A stretch of DNA of 64,000 bases from Erysipelothrix sp. (GCA_012512595.1 JAAZDW010000010.1:1-64000), one strand, 5' to 3'; positions 18,050 through 28,435 are shown, numbered from the stretch's first letter. Notes: generated from the letters alone by a model not told the origin. Translations and numbers: made by a program.

Positions 18050-19059
18050 AAAAGATCGGTTTATTTGGTGGAAGTTTTGATCCAGTACACAGCGGTCACA
18101 TTGAGCTTTCAAAAACAGTATTAAAAGAGTTAAGCTTAGATGAAGTATGGCTAATTCCAGCTTTTGACCAACCTTTAAAAAGCGCCCATGTCGAAACTTT
18201 TGAAAACCGTGTTAAATTATTAAAAGTAGCGACAAAGCATTTAAAAAATCTAAAAGTTTGTGAAATTGAAAAAGAGTTATCAACTCCATCATACACATAT
18301 AATACAGTTAAAAGATTAATGCAGACTTATCCAAACAATATATTTGTTTGGATTATCGGTGATGACCAAATTGAACACTTAAATAAGTGGTATAAAATTG
18401 ACGAACTTTTGAATATGGTTGAGTTTATAGTTGTCAACCGTAATGAGGTAGCGGTTGAAGATAGATTTAAACATGTTGATTTTAAACATAACGCTTCTTC
18501 CAGTGCAGTTAGGGCTGGAAATTTTAATATGTTGCCAAAAGTTGTAGTTGAAATGATATATGAACATCACTTATATTTTCCACATATATTAAAAGAGTTT
18601 TTAAGTAAAGAAAGAGCAGAGCATACTTTGCGCTGTGTTGATGTTGCCTTAGAAATTGGTGCTTATTATAATGTTGAGAAAACAGATTTATATAAGGCAG
18701 TAATCTTACATGATATAACTAAAGAGCTAGACAAAGAAACTGAATTAGAAATTATGGAAAAATATTTTCCACAATACTTAAATCTAAACAGCAAAGTGTA
18801 TCATCAATATACGGCCGCTATTGTTGCTAAAAAATTCTTTAGAATTACTGATGACAAGATTTTAGCAGCCATAAAAAGCCATACAACCGGCGATAATATA
18901 AGTTTATTGGCAATGATTACCTATGTCGCAGATAAACTTGAACGTGGGCGTAGTTATGAAGTAGATCATTATATAGAAATGTGTAAAGAAAATATATACA
19001 AGGGCTTTAAAGTTGTCCGTCGGGATGCAAAAAAAGCTAGAAAATTAAAGGGGATATAG
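18046..19059 (+). CDS. nadD: NadD-YqeK fusion: nicotinate-nucleotide adenylyltransferase plus HD-domain hydrolase
   Basis: GLFGGSFDPVHSGH (NadD) followed by RAEHTLRCVDVALEIG...KAVILHDITKE HD domain (YqeK) in one 337-aa ORF. Confidence 0.88.
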   Translation: MKKIGLFGGSFDPVHSGHIELSKTVLKELSLDEVWLIPAFDQPLKSAHVETFENRVKLLKVATKHLKNLKVCEIEKELSTPSYTYNTVKRLMQTYPNNIFVWIIGDDQIEHLNKWYKIDELLNMVEFIVVNRNEVAVEDRFKHVDFKHNASSSAVRAGNFNMLPKVVVEMIYEHHLYFPHILKEFLSKERAEHTLRCVDVALEIGAYYNVEKTDLYKAVILHDITKELDKETELEIMEKYFPQYLNLNSKVYHQYTAAIVAKKFFRITDDKILAAIKSHTTGDNISLLAMITYVADKLERGRSYEVDHYIEMCKENIYKGFKVVRRDAKKARKLKGI

Positions 19060-19062
19060 ACA

Positions 19063-19422
19063 ATGAACAATTTAATACTAGAAAAAACGATTAAGGTATT
19101 ACAAGATAAGTTAGCCAAAGAAATCAATATTATTGATTTTCAAAAAGAAAATCCATTTACAGATTACTTTGTAATTTGTGAAACAGGTAGTCAGCGCCAA
19201 ATTGATGCAGTTTTAAGTGGTTTCAATGAATTACGTAAAAAAGAAGAAATTGAAATTAGAGACATTGACGGAAAAGCTAGTAGTGGTTGGGTTGCAATCG
19301 ATTTATATGATGTCGTCGTACATGTGTTTGACAAAGAGACAAGGAATCATTATGAGATAGATAAACTATTTTATAAGTATCCTCAAAAAATGGTAAAAGA
19401 AGATGTATCAGACCTTAGCTAA
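19063..19422 (+). CDS. rsfS: Ribosome silencing factor RsfS
   Basis: FTDYFVICETGSQRQIDAV, SGWVAIDLYDVVVHVFD. Confidence 0.9.
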   Translation: MNNLILEKTIKVLQDKLAKEINIIDFQKENPFTDYFVICETGSQRQIDAVLSGFNELRKKEEIEIRDIDGKASSGWVAIDLYDVVVHVFDKETRNHYEIDKLFYKYPQKMVKEDVSDLS

Positions 19423-20098
19423 ATATTATGACGTTTTAGTAAAAGATGATAATGCAACACAAATGTGGTTAGATTTTTTTAACCAACACCAAGCAGGCAA
19501 AACTATTTTAGAACTCGCAAGTGGAACTGGTGAAATAACATTGGCATTAGCCGATGGTTTTTTAATTGATGCCAGTGATATCTCAAAATCTATGCTCAAC
19601 GAAGTTAAAAATAAAGACAGTAACAATAAAATAAATGATTATCTAATTTTAGACATGGAAAATTTTAGTTTAAATAAAAAATATGATAATATAATTTGTT
19701 TTTGTGATAGCATAAATTATTTATTGGATTATCAAAGCTTAAATGCGATGTTTTTAAGTGTATATAATCACTTAAATACTGATGGTGTTTTTATGTTTGA
19801 CATGCATTCCCTTGATCGTTTAAAAGAGTTTGAACAAGACTATATAGAAACAGGGAATATTCTAAACACTGATTATCAGTGGTCAATTAGTACAGATGGA
19901 AAATATATATACCACCACTTTGCTTTTTACAAGGATTCAGGTTTAGTCCAAGAACAACATGTACAACGGGTATTTAAACCAGAGCTGGTAATTGATTTAC
20001 TTGAAAAAATGGGTTTTAAAATAGAAGTGTTTACTGACTTTAATAAGGTCGGAATTGTAGCTGGGGAAAAAATTTTTATAGTAGGGAGAAAAATATGA
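19403..20098 (+). CDS. Class I SAM-dependent methyltransferase (YqeM-like)
   Basis: ILELASGTGEITLALA motif I; syntenic position after rsfS. Confidence 0.82.
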   Translation: MYQTLAKYYDVLVKDDNATQMWLDFFNQHQAGKTILELASGTGEITLALADGFLIDASDISKSMLNEVKNKDSNNKINDYLILDMENFSLNKKYDNIICFCDSINYLLDYQSLNAMFLSVYNHLNTDGVFMFDMHSLDRLKEFEQDYIETGNILNTDYQWSISTDGKYIYHHFAFYKDSGLVQEQHVQRVFKPELVIDLLEKMGFKIEVFTDFNKVGIVAGEKIFIVGRKI

Positions 20099-20775
20099 TC
20101 GCAATAATTGGAGCTATGAGTGAAGAAGTTTTAGAAATTAGAAATTTAATGACCAAGGTAGTTTCAAAAACAATCTCTAAAATAATATTTTATGAAGGTT
20201 TAATCCAAGATAAAAAAGTTGTGCTTGTTCAAAGTGGGATTGGAAAAACTTTATCGGCGCTAAGTACAACAGTTTTAGTATTAAACTATGAAGTAGATTT
20301 TGTGATAAATGTTGGTAGTGCCGGTGGAATCACTAGTGATTTAAAACCGCTTGATGTGATTGTTTCAGAAAGAGTCGCCCAAGCTGATTTTGACTTAACA
20401 GCCTTTGGCTATAAAAAAGATTTTAGTGAACAAAGACTTGCTTTTTATGCCGATAATAATTTGGTGCATAAAATGAAAAGTTTAAACTTACCAGGTGTAA
20501 TTTATGGAGACATCGTTTCAAGTGACACCTTTATTTCAAAACAAAGTCAAGTTAATACTATCATTGAGAATTTTCCAACAGCACTTTGTGCTGACATGGA
20601 AGCCGGATCAATTGCGATGACCTTAGCACATTTTAATATTCCTTTTATCGTTATTAGAAGTATTAGCGATGTTGTTGGTAGTCAAAAGGACAATGCATTG
20701 GAATTTCAAGAATACTTGGCGTTAGCCAGTAAAAATAGTGCTAAAATTACTAAAGAATTAATAATAAACAGTTAA
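20095..20775 (+). CDS. mtnN: 5'-methylthioadenosine/S-adenosylhomocysteine nucleosidase
   Basis: IAIIGAMSEEV, VNVGSAGGI, ADMEAGSIAM, RSISDVVG. Confidence 0.9.
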   Translation: MIAIIGAMSEEVLEIRNLMTKVVSKTISKIIFYEGLIQDKKVVLVQSGIGKTLSALSTTVLVLNYEVDFVINVGSAGGITSDLKPLDVIVSERVAQADFDLTAFGYKKDFSEQRLAFYADNNLVHKMKSLNLPGVIYGDIVSSDTFISKQSQVNTIIENFPTALCADMEAGSIAMTLAHFNIPFIVIRSISDVVGSQKDNALEFQEYLALASKNSAKITKELIINS

Positions 20776-20778
20776 ATT

Positions 20779-20815
20779 GATATACTAATCATTTTTAATT
20801 AGGATATCTTTTTTT
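20779..20815 (+). terminator. Intrinsic terminator
   Basis: GATATaCTAAT...AATTAGgATATCTTTTTTT. Confidence 0.6.
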
Positions 20816-20816
20816 A

Positions 20817-20840
20817 TAAAAAAAGGTCAATATTTTGACC
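20817..20840 (-). terminator. Intrinsic terminator of the reverse-strand kinase gene
   Basis: Reverse strand GGTCAAAATATTGACC followed by T run. Confidence 0.6.
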
Positions 20841-20848
20841 TTGGCTGA

Positions 20849-21676
20849 CTATTTCCATAATTTTGTATTGTATTCATCTTCTAATTGTTGTATTTTAATT
20901 TGTGCAATTTCTCGGTAGATGGCTTCATTTCTAAATTCATCCATCATCATCGCCCACAAGTACCAAAGTAGATTATTGACATCACGGTACATTGTAAGAA
21001 TCGCTTCAGTTTTTTTATCGATCCCTAAAGGAAACATTTCATTTAGAAATTCAATCCTTTCCTCTTTACTTAAGTCATTTTCGGTTAAAAATGACATAAT
21101 ATCAAAAAGGGGGTCATTATTGCCCGCATATTCAAAATCAATTAAAAATATTTTATCTTCTTTAAAACAAATGTTGCCTGCTACCCAGTCATTGTGACAC
21201 AAAACGCTTGTAAATTTATGGTGTTTCAATTTATCTAAGACACTATTGTATGGACTTATATCAATTTGTGTCTTTTTTATATTATTTTTATAAAGTTGTA
21301 TTTGTTCTAAGGGGTTAAAGTTGAAGTCAACTTTAATCTTTGAACTATGAAACTTTTTCATAAGTTTAGCGACAGTTTTAATTCTAGTTTTTTTGTCCGC
21401 TTGGTCAAAAGTTATTAAATTATCTAAATAATCAACCATTTGAATGCCATCCTTATAATATTTTACTGGTAAGACAAAATCTAAGTCCTTCATTTCATTA
21501 ATAACTTTTTCTTCATTTTTTGGATTAAATAAGTGCTTGACATCATTTTTTGGATAGCGAAGCATATATTTTTTATTATCCACTTCGACTATATAATTAG
21601 TATTAGTCAAACCCATATTCGTTTTTATGATTTTATCAATTTTATATGGAATATTTTTACTTATATGTGTATGCAT
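20849..21676 (-). CDS. Choline/ethanolamine kinase-like phosphotransferase (LicA-type)
   Basis: VLCHNDWVAGNI and FLIDFEYAGNNDPLFDI motifs. Confidence 0.8.
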   Translation of the reverse strand: MHTHISKNIPYKIDKIIKTNMGLTNTNYIVEVDNKKYMLRYPKNDVKHLFNPKNEEKVINEMKDLDFVLPVKYYKDGIQMVDYLDNLITFDQADKKTRIKTVAKLMKKFHSSKIKVDFNFNPLEQIQLYKNNIKKTQIDISPYNSVLDKLKHHKFTSVLCHNDWVAGNICFKEDKIFLIDFEYAGNNDPLFDIMSFLTENDLSKEERIEFLNEMFPLGIDKKTEAILTMYRDVNNLLWYLWAMMMDEFRNEAIYREIAQIKIQQLEDEYNTKLWK

Positions 21677-21769
21677 AAATCCACCTCTTTATAACTATAG
21701 CATAATTTAATATTTTTTTTCAATTTGCATGTATGGTATAATTATAAAGTAATTTAGGAGACTGATTTA

Positions 21770-23413
21770 ATGCGCGTATTATTAACTACATTTAATTCTT
21801 CATATATTCATAAAAACTTAGCTTTAAGATGGCTTTATGTCGCTAAGCCGGAGTCTATTTATGCTGAGATAAAAGAATTTACAATAAAAGATAAAGTAAG
21901 TAATGTTATTGACTACATAAATTTAAATAATTTTGATGTTGTTGCAATTAGTACATATATTTGGAATGTTAAGGAAACTAAAGCTTTAATTAATGAAATA
22001 GAAAAATTAAAAAAAAATATCAAAGTAATTCTAGGTGGACCAGAAGTTACTTATGAAAATGATGAGTGGTTTGATTTAGCGATTGATGGAATTGTTTTAG
22101 GGGAAGGCGAAAGGTCAATTTGGGAGTTTTTACTCGATAATGATGATACATTTGTAAAAGTAAAAGCCAATGAATTTAAACAAATTAGAAAAGAAGATCC
22201 AAAGTATTTAGAAGGTTTACCATCTCCTTATAATTTAGAGATAGACCAAGCTAGTATGGAAAATCAATACTTGTATTTAGAAGCTAGCCGGGGATGTCCC
22301 TTTAGATGTTCTTATTGTTTGTCCTCACTTGATAATCAAGTCAGATTTTTCTCTTTCGAGTATTTAGAAAGTGTTTTTGAAGAAGTTAAGGGTCATAAAA
22401 TTAACCAGGTTAAGTTTTTAGATAGAACTTTTAATGCAAGTAAAGAGCGAACAAAAAAATTATATGCGCTGCTTGAAAAATATGATAATATTGATAGTTT
22501 TCAAGTCGAAATTGTTGCAGATCGCTTAAGTGAAGATTTAATTGAAATGATTATTGCCCCAGAAAATCGTCATCGTTTTCGCTATGAAGTTGGCATTCAA
22601 TCTTTTAATCAACAAACTTTAAAAAGTGTTGACCGCATCCAAGACAATCAGCGAGTTAAAGAGGTTATGTCGATCCTTTTAAAAAATGACGTTGTTATCC
22701 ATGCTGATTTAATTGCAGGTCTACCATATGAGGGCTTAACTAGCTTTAGAGATTCATTTAATCAGTTAGCGAGCATTTATCCAACTGAGCTTCAACTTGG
22801 CATCTTAAAGCTTCTAAAGGGGACTAAGATGAAACGTGAGGCACTTGAAATGGGCTTTTTAGCAAGTTCTGATGCTCCATATGAAGTTTACAGGACACCA
22901 TGGCTAGAAAAAAGTGAAATGGACTATATTAACATCGTTGCCAAAGGTGTTGACCGAACAATTAATCGAAACTTGTTTCAACAAACAATAAAATGGTTGA
23001 GTGCTGTTGTTTATGATAATGATTTATTTTTGCTGTTTTATGACTTAGGTTTAATCTTTGAAAAAATTGGAATTAGTTATCAAAAGTATGACTTATTTAT
23101 GATGGTGTACAATCAATATAAAGATCAAGTAGATAGTGATCTCTTTATTACATATTTAAACCTTGATTACTTTAAAAATGAAAAACAAAAACCTAAACTC
23201 TTATTTAAAGAGTCTTTAGTTAGAGAACTTAATCGAAACATTGTCTTTAATGGTTATTTTAGTCAAGAAACAGTTTACGGTTATTCACGAGTCTTTAAAG
23301 ATTATCGAAAACCAGATGCATGTATCTTTGTTTTATTTAATCAAAATCAAGATCCAGCCGATTTATATGCAATCGACTTTAAGGAGGACTTATGTCAAAA
23401 GATATCATCTTAG
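21770..23413 (+). CDS. B12-binding domain radical SAM protein (DUF4080-type)
   Basis: RGCPFRCSYCLSS (CxxxCxxC) after a cobalamin-binding-like N-terminal domain. Confidence 0.82.
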   Translation: MRVLLTTFNSSYIHKNLALRWLYVAKPESIYAEIKEFTIKDKVSNVIDYINLNNFDVVAISTYIWNVKETKALINEIEKLKKNIKVILGGPEVTYENDEWFDLAIDGIVLGEGERSIWEFLLDNDDTFVKVKANEFKQIRKEDPKYLEGLPSPYNLEIDQASMENQYLYLEASRGCPFRCSYCLSSLDNQVRFFSFEYLESVFEEVKGHKINQVKFLDRTFNASKERTKKLYALLEKYDNIDSFQVEIVADRLSEDLIEMIIAPENRHRFRYEVGIQSFNQQTLKSVDRIQDNQRVKEVMSILLKNDVVIHADLIAGLPYEGLTSFRDSFNQLASIYPTELQLGILKLLKGTKMKREALEMGFLASSDAPYEVYRTPWLEKSEMDYINIVAKGVDRTINRNLFQQTIKWLSAVVYDNDLFLLFYDLGLIFEKIGISYQKYDLFMMVYNQYKDQVDSDLFITYLNLDYFKNEKQKPKLLFKESLVRELNRNIVFNGYFSQETVYGYSRVFKDYRKPDACIFVLFNQNQDPADLYAIDFKEDLCQKISS

Positions 23414-23979
23414 TGAGTAGTAATAAAGATAAGATTATTGAAGTAAAAAATATTTTAAAACCTTTAGGTTTTAATGTTATAAGCCTTAAAGACTTAAATA
23501 TAGAAACTGACATTGAGGAAACTGGAGAGACTTTTGAAGAAAATGCTCTTTTAAAGGCAAGGTTTTTAAAAGGAAAATACCCACGGATTATTGCCGATGA
23601 CTCTGGATTAGAGATTTTTTCATTAAATAATCAGCCTGGTGTCTACAGTGCGCGGTTTTTGGGCGAAGATACAAGTTATAAAGTCAAAAATCAAATTGTG
23701 ATTGATATGTTAAAAGAAAAAAAAGATAAGGGGGCAAGATTTGTTTCAGTTATTGCCTACATCCATAATGAAAAAGAAATGACTTTTAGAGGTGAAATCG
23801 TAGGCGAGATTGTCAACGAAATTAAAGGTGACAAAGGTTTTGGCTATGATCCAATTTTTATGCCAAAGGGCTATGATTTAACATTTGGACAATTAGATTC
23901 AGCATTAAAAGATAAAATTAGTCATCGAGCACAAGCATTGTTAAAATTAGAGGAGTGGCTTAAAAATGAGAAAATCTAA
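23392..23979 (+). CDS. rdgB: RdgB/HAM1 non-canonical purine NTP pyrophosphatase
   Basis: SSNKDKIIEVKNIL, ETGETFEENALLKA, ADDSGLEI, GFGYDPIFMP. Confidence 0.92.
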   Translation: MSKDIILVSSNKDKIIEVKNILKPLGFNVISLKDLNIETDIEETGETFEENALLKARFLKGKYPRIIADDSGLEIFSLNNQPGVYSARFLGEDTSYKVKNQIVIDMLKEKKDKGARFVSVIAYIHNEKEMTFRGEIVGEIVNEIKGDKGFGYDPIFMPKGYDLTFGQLDSALKDKISHRAQALLKLEEWLKNEKI

Positions 23980-24661
23980 TCGAATCATTATAGGAATGTT
24001 AACTATTTTGATTTTTATCATAAGTATCTTAGGAGCTGTTTCAACTTCTATTTTTGAACTAGACTTTTATACAAAAACTCAAGAAAAATATAATGTTGCC
24101 GAGAATATGCAAATCAGTCAACAAGAAGTAACCGATGCGACAATTGTAGCGCTTCTTTATACTAAGGGGCAAGCTAGTGAATTAACTTATATTTTAGAGA
24201 ATAATGGTGCAAGTGAAGATCTTTATTCAGAACAGGATAAAGTTCATATGGTAGATGTTAAAAACCTCTACCTTGCAATGTACTATACATTTTTAGCACT
24301 AGCGATAACTTTTTTTATCTTAATTATTATTTTGATGTTTAAAAGAAAACAAATTAATGTTTTTAGTTTAACTTTAATTATAAATAAGGTCTCGCTTTAC
24401 ACACTTGTGTTAGTTGGAATGATCGCCTTGTTTGCCTTTGTAAATTTTGATCAATTTTGGGTTATGTTTCATAAAATCTTTTTTAGAAATGACTTATGGT
24501 TAATGAATCCATATAAAGATGCCTTAGTTAATTTATTTCCAGAAGGTTTATTTATGGACCTTGTTTTTAAAATTATCTTAAGATTTATAATAATTTTTGC
24601 AAGTGTAAATATTGGAGCTTTTTTATACCGAGCTTATAGTTTAAAAGAGGTCAAACAATGA
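23966..24661 (+). CDS. DUF1461-like (TIGR01906-type) membrane protein
   Basis: Multi-TM topology with central DKVHMVDVKNLY motif. Confidence 0.55.
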   Translation: MRKSNRIIIGMLTILIFIISILGAVSTSIFELDFYTKTQEKYNVAENMQISQQEVTDATIVALLYTKGQASELTYILENNGASEDLYSEQDKVHMVDVKNLYLAMYYTFLALAITFFILIIILMFKRKQINVFSLTLIINKVSLYTLVLVGMIALFAFVNFDQFWVMFHKIFFRNDLWLMNPYKDALVNLFPEGLFMDLVFKIILRFIIIFASVNIGAFLYRAYSLKEVKQ

Positions 24662-25164
24662 TTAATATAGTTTTATATGCTCCAGAAATACCAAGTAATA
24701 CTGGCAACATAATGCGTACTTGTATGGCTAGTGATACACATTTAATTTTAATTAGACCATTGGGCTTTAAGTTGAGTGATAAGTATTTAAAACGTTCAGG
24801 GATGGACTATGTAAAAGACTTAAATTATGAAATTTTTGACTCTTTTGCGGACTTTAAAAAAGTTCATAAAGGTGATTATTATTTAATTAGTCGCTATGGC
24901 CATAAAACATATAGTGATTTTAAGTTTGAAGCTAAAGAAAATATATATTTGATTTTTGGCAATGAAAGCAGTGGTTTGGCAGATGAAATTATTCATGAAT
25001 ATAAAGACCAGGCAATGCGGATTCCAATGGTTAAAGATGCGCGTAGTCTAAATTTAGCAAATAGTGTTGCAATTGTCGTCTATGAAGTTTTAAGACAACA
25101 AAACTTTAATAATCTAAGTAAAGAAGAAGTAATTAAAGGGGCTGATTTTATTGATAAAAAATAG
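24658..25164 (+). CDS. trmL: tRNA (cytidine(34)-2'-O)-methyltransferase
   Basis: VLYAPEIPSNTGNIMRTC, FGNESSGLA, ARSLNLANSVAIVVYE (SPOUT knot). Confidence 0.9.
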   Translation: MINIVLYAPEIPSNTGNIMRTCMASDTHLILIRPLGFKLSDKYLKRSGMDYVKDLNYEIFDSFADFKKVHKGDYYLISRYGHKTYSDFKFEAKENIYLIFGNESSGLADEIIHEYKDQAMRIPMVKDARSLNLANSVAIVVYEVLRQQNFNNLSKEEVIKGADFIDKK

Positions 25165-25690
25165 AGATAAAGGATTAAAGCTATTAGTTGTCTTTTTAAT
25201 TTTTTTCTTACAAACACCAATTTTAATAAAAATAGTAGTCGATTTTTTTGTTGGATATCAGCTTACAATTGCTGATAATTTAGTGAAAGTCTTAGCTTTA
25301 AGTAATATTTCAATACTAAATTATGAATACTTATTTAAGATCACCTTAGCTTTTAGTGATTTTAATTTTAAACTTTATACTTTATTTGAAACTTTATCGC
25401 TGTTAGATGTCCTGCCATTTCTCTCAATAGTCCTTTTACTAGAAGTGAATAGAATAAGTAAAAAAAATCACCATCTAAAAAGAGCACTTTGGATTATTTT
25501 AATAATTTATTTATTTAAATATGTCGGTGTTTTAATAATTGGTGCTTTAATCATGTTTTTTGGCTTAAAGATAATGCTTGGAATCAATTATATTGGGATT
25601 TGGCTTTTGACAATATCGACTAGCTTTCTTTTAAGTCTTGGTTATTTATTGTATGGCTATTTATCATTTTTAAAATATAAAGATTATTAA
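25151..25690 (+). CDS. Hypothetical multi-TM membrane protein
   Basis: Long ORF, four hydrophobic segments, overlaps upstream gene. Confidence 0.5.
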   Translation: MIKNRDKGLKLLVVFLIFFLQTPILIKIVVDFFVGYQLTIADNLVKVLALSNISILNYEYLFKITLAFSDFNFKLYTLFETLSLLDVLPFLSIVLLLEVNRISKKNHHLKRALWIILIIYLFKYVGVLIIGALIMFFGLKIMLGINYIGIWLLTISTSFLLSLGYLLYGYLSFLKYKDY

Positions 25691-25738
25691 AGTTGTAAAT
25701 AATTATGTATTTCTTATAATAGAAACGAGGTTGAAATT

Positions 25739-25930
25739 ATGCTAGAACATTTTAATGATTATATATCAATATTTATCTTAATTTTTATCCTATTAATATT
25801 TATATACTTAGTTTTTAAAATTTTCTTAAATACTATTGAAAGAAATAGAATTAAAAAAGCAATGGAAGACTCAAAGAAAAGAAAGACTCGAATAAAAGAA
25901 AGAAGGAGAAGTAATGCGAAAATCGGTTAA
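25739..25930 (+). CDS. Small single-TM protein with basic C-terminus
   Basis: 63-aa ORF with RBS-like ACGAGGTTG; overlaps start of the RidA gene. Confidence 0.45.
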   Translation: MLEHFNDYISIFILIFILLIFIYLVFKIFLNTIERNRIKKAMEDSKKRKTRIKERRRSNAKIG

Positions 25931-26372
25931 TTCATTACAAGTACCAAAACCAAGTGGATCATATTCCCAAGTATTAAAGGTTGGTGACTTTGTTTATATT
26001 TCGGGCCAAATTGGTCTTAATAAAGATATGCTTTTACCACAGACAATAGATCAACAGGTAGAAAATATATTTACTAATATTACGGCACTGTTAGGTGAGC
26101 TAAAAATGCATATTAATCAAATAACAAGAGTTAGTATTTATGCAAAAAATGGACAAGACATAAAAGAAATTGATGCCTTGTACCAAGGCTATTTTAAACA
26201 TCCATTTCCAGCTCGGACATTTGTTTTTGTTGATAGCTTAAGTCATGATGATGCTTTAATTGAAATTGCCTTTGATGCGATTGACCTTAGTGCCTATGAG
26301 GCGATGCAAGGTTGCTCAGGTGGTGGCTGTAACGGCTGTGAAGATGATGACTGTGAACATTCAGGAAACTAG
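25914..26372 (+). CDS. RidA family protein with Cys-rich C-terminal tail
   Basis: KPSGSYSQVLKVGDFVYISGQIGL, ARTFVFVDSL, IEIAFDAI; extra GCSGGGCNGCEDDDCEHSGN tail. Confidence 0.88.
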   Translation: MRKSVNSLQVPKPSGSYSQVLKVGDFVYISGQIGLNKDMLLPQTIDQQVENIFTNITALLGELKMHINQITRVSIYAKNGQDIKEIDALYQGYFKHPFPARTFVFVDSLSHDDALIEIAFDAIDLSAYEAMQGCSGGGCNGCEDDDCEHSGN

Positions 26373-26389
26373 GGAAACCTAGTTTTTTT
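26366..26389 (+). terminator. Intrinsic terminator
   Basis: AAACTAGG GAA ACCTAGTTTTTTT. Confidence 0.75.
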
Positions 26390-26424
26390 ATTGTGTTATT
26401 GATTGATATTGTCTATAATGAAGT

Positions 26425-27570
26425 ATGTTAGTTAGGAGTTTTAAAATGCAGGGATATATTTACCTAGGTGTTTCAATAATTATTGCTTTAATATTGGTCA
26501 TTTTGTTTTGGAGAAATTCCATTAAACAAGAAATGTTAATAAAAGAATTAATTAACAAAAACACTATGCAGAGCACCCAAGATTTTCTAACTCTAAAAGG
26601 ACAATTAAATCATGAGTTATATGTGTTTCAAAATGAATTAGTTCGCAGTTTTAAAGAAGACTTAAATATGTTGAATGTTAATACTACATCAAGTTTAAAT
26701 TATGTTCAAAAAAGTATGAATGAAGGTTTGAGCAGTGGCTTTAATAAAACTAATGAAGCTTTTTTAGAAATGTCTAAACAATTAGTCAGTATTGATGAAA
26801 CTCAAAAACACTTATCAACACTATCAAAAGATATTGTATCTTTACAAAACATTTTAACTGATAAGAAAACTCGGGGTATTTTTGGAGAAGTTGAACTATA
26901 TTCAATTTTAAAAAATGCCTATGGCCTGAATAATAAGGCATATCAAAAGCAACACAAATTATCAAACAACACTATAGCTGATGCTGTCTTGTTTGCACCC
27001 AAACCTTTAGGAAAAATAGTTGTTGATTCAAAGTTTCCGCTAGAAAACTATTTGCGCATGCATGATAAAGAATTATCTAAGTATGATCAAAACCAAGCAA
27101 AACTGCAATTTAAAAGAGATATTATTAAACACATTAATGATATTTCCAATAAGTATATTATTAAAGGAGAAACAGCAGCGATGGCTTATATGTTTATTCC
27201 AGCTGAAGCAATTTTTTCTGAAATTTATGCCCACTTTGATGATGTGATTGAAATGTCATATAAGGCAAATGTTTACTTAGTTTCACCGACAACTTTAATG
27301 GCTTATGTGACCGCAATGAAGGCAATATATTTGGGACAACAACAAAATGAAAAAGTCGATTTAATTCAAGCGGAATTTGGGCGCTTAGCGGTTGAATTTG
27401 ACCGTTTTGAAACCCGCTATGCTAATCTTATAAATAGTTTTGACAAAACGTATAAAGATATGAATGATGTTAGTATTACTACTAGTAAAATAATTAATCG
27501 TTTTAAAGATATTGAAGCAGTAAACTTAGAATCATTGAAGGAGAATCATGATGAAGCAAGCAATACCTAA
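26425..27570 (+). CDS. rmuC: RmuC domain DNA recombination protein
   Basis: N-terminal TM and coiled coil, then KTRGIFGEVELYSIL, VVDSKFPLENYLR, AMAYMFIPAEAIFSEI, SPTTLMAYV. Confidence 0.88.
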   Translation: MLVRSFKMQGYIYLGVSIIIALILVILFWRNSIKQEMLIKELINKNTMQSTQDFLTLKGQLNHELYVFQNELVRSFKEDLNMLNVNTTSSLNYVQKSMNEGLSSGFNKTNEAFLEMSKQLVSIDETQKHLSTLSKDIVSLQNILTDKKTRGIFGEVELYSILKNAYGLNNKAYQKQHKLSNNTIADAVLFAPKPLGKIVVDSKFPLENYLRMHDKELSKYDQNQAKLQFKRDIIKHINDISNKYIIKGETAAMAYMFIPAEAIFSEIYAHFDDVIEMSYKANVYLVSPTTLMAYVTAMKAIYLGQQQNEKVDLIQAEFGRLAVEFDRFETRYANLINSFDKTYKDMNDVSITTSKIINRFKDIEAVNLESLKENHDEASNT

Positions 27571-28432
27571 CAAACTGGTCTGGGGACCCCAAGATCTTAA
27601 AAATATATTTTTAGTAATTGTTGGTGCAACACTAACTGCTATGGGTATAAGGTTTTTTGTCGAGGCGATGCAGTTGTTGCCAAGTGGATTTAACGGGATG
27701 TCTTGGCTAATCGTAAGAGTTGCTAAAGAATTTTTTAATGTAAGCTTGTCATTTTCAATAATATATTTCACACTCAATGTTATTCCAGCAATCTTTGTCT
27801 ACAAACATATTGGTCGCAAGTTTACAATTTTATCCTTAGTCCATGTTTCCTTAGTAAGTATTTTAACAACAGTATTACCAGTAGTCCATGTAACTGATGA
27901 CATCTTATTAGTTTGTATCTTTGGTGGGTTATTTGCAGCTTCTGGTACCCTAGCATCACTCAAGGCAAATGCAAGTGCTGGTGGAACTGATTTTATAGCT
28001 ATCTATTTTTCCAATAAACTCAACCGTCCAATCTGGAACTACATCTTGGCCTTTAATGGGGGAGTATTATTAATCTCGGGTCTTTTATTCGGCATTGAAG
28101 CCGCTCTTTATTCAATTGTTTATCAATTTACCAGCACCCAACTTATCAATGTCTTTCATGATCGCTATCGTCTGACTGCCTTACATATTATTACAAAATA
28201 TCCAGATGAGGTTTCTAAAAATATTTTATCCAATGTTAGACGTGGTGTGACCGCAATTGATGCAATTGGGAAATATTCTGGAAGTAAACAAACTCTTCTA
28301 TATTTAGTTGTAAGCTCTCAAGAAGCTGACATGTTAATAAAAACAGTCCGCAAAGTTGACCCCTTGGTTTTTATTAGTGAAACTAAAACTAACCGAGTTT
28401 ATGGAAATTTCTATCAACAACCCTTTGAATAA
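27548..28432 (+). CDS. YitT family membrane protein (DUF161/DUF2179)
   Basis: N-terminal TM repeats (GFNGMSWLI, NASAGGTDFIAI) and C-terminal DUF2179-like RRGVTAIDAIGKYSGSKQTLLYLVV. Confidence 0.85.
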   Translation: MMKQAIPNKLVWGPQDLKNIFLVIVGATLTAMGIRFFVEAMQLLPSGFNGMSWLIVRVAKEFFNVSLSFSIIYFTLNVIPAIFVYKHIGRKFTILSLVHVSLVSILTTVLPVVHVTDDILLVCIFGGLFAASGTLASLKANASAGGTDFIAIYFSNKLNRPIWNYILAFNGGVLLISGLLFGIEAALYSIVYQFTSTQLINVFHDRYRLTALHIITKYPDEVSKNILSNVRRGVTAIDAIGKYSGSKQTLLYLVVSSQEADMLIKTVRKVDPLVFISETKTNRVYGNFYQQPFE

Positions 28433-28435
28433 TCC

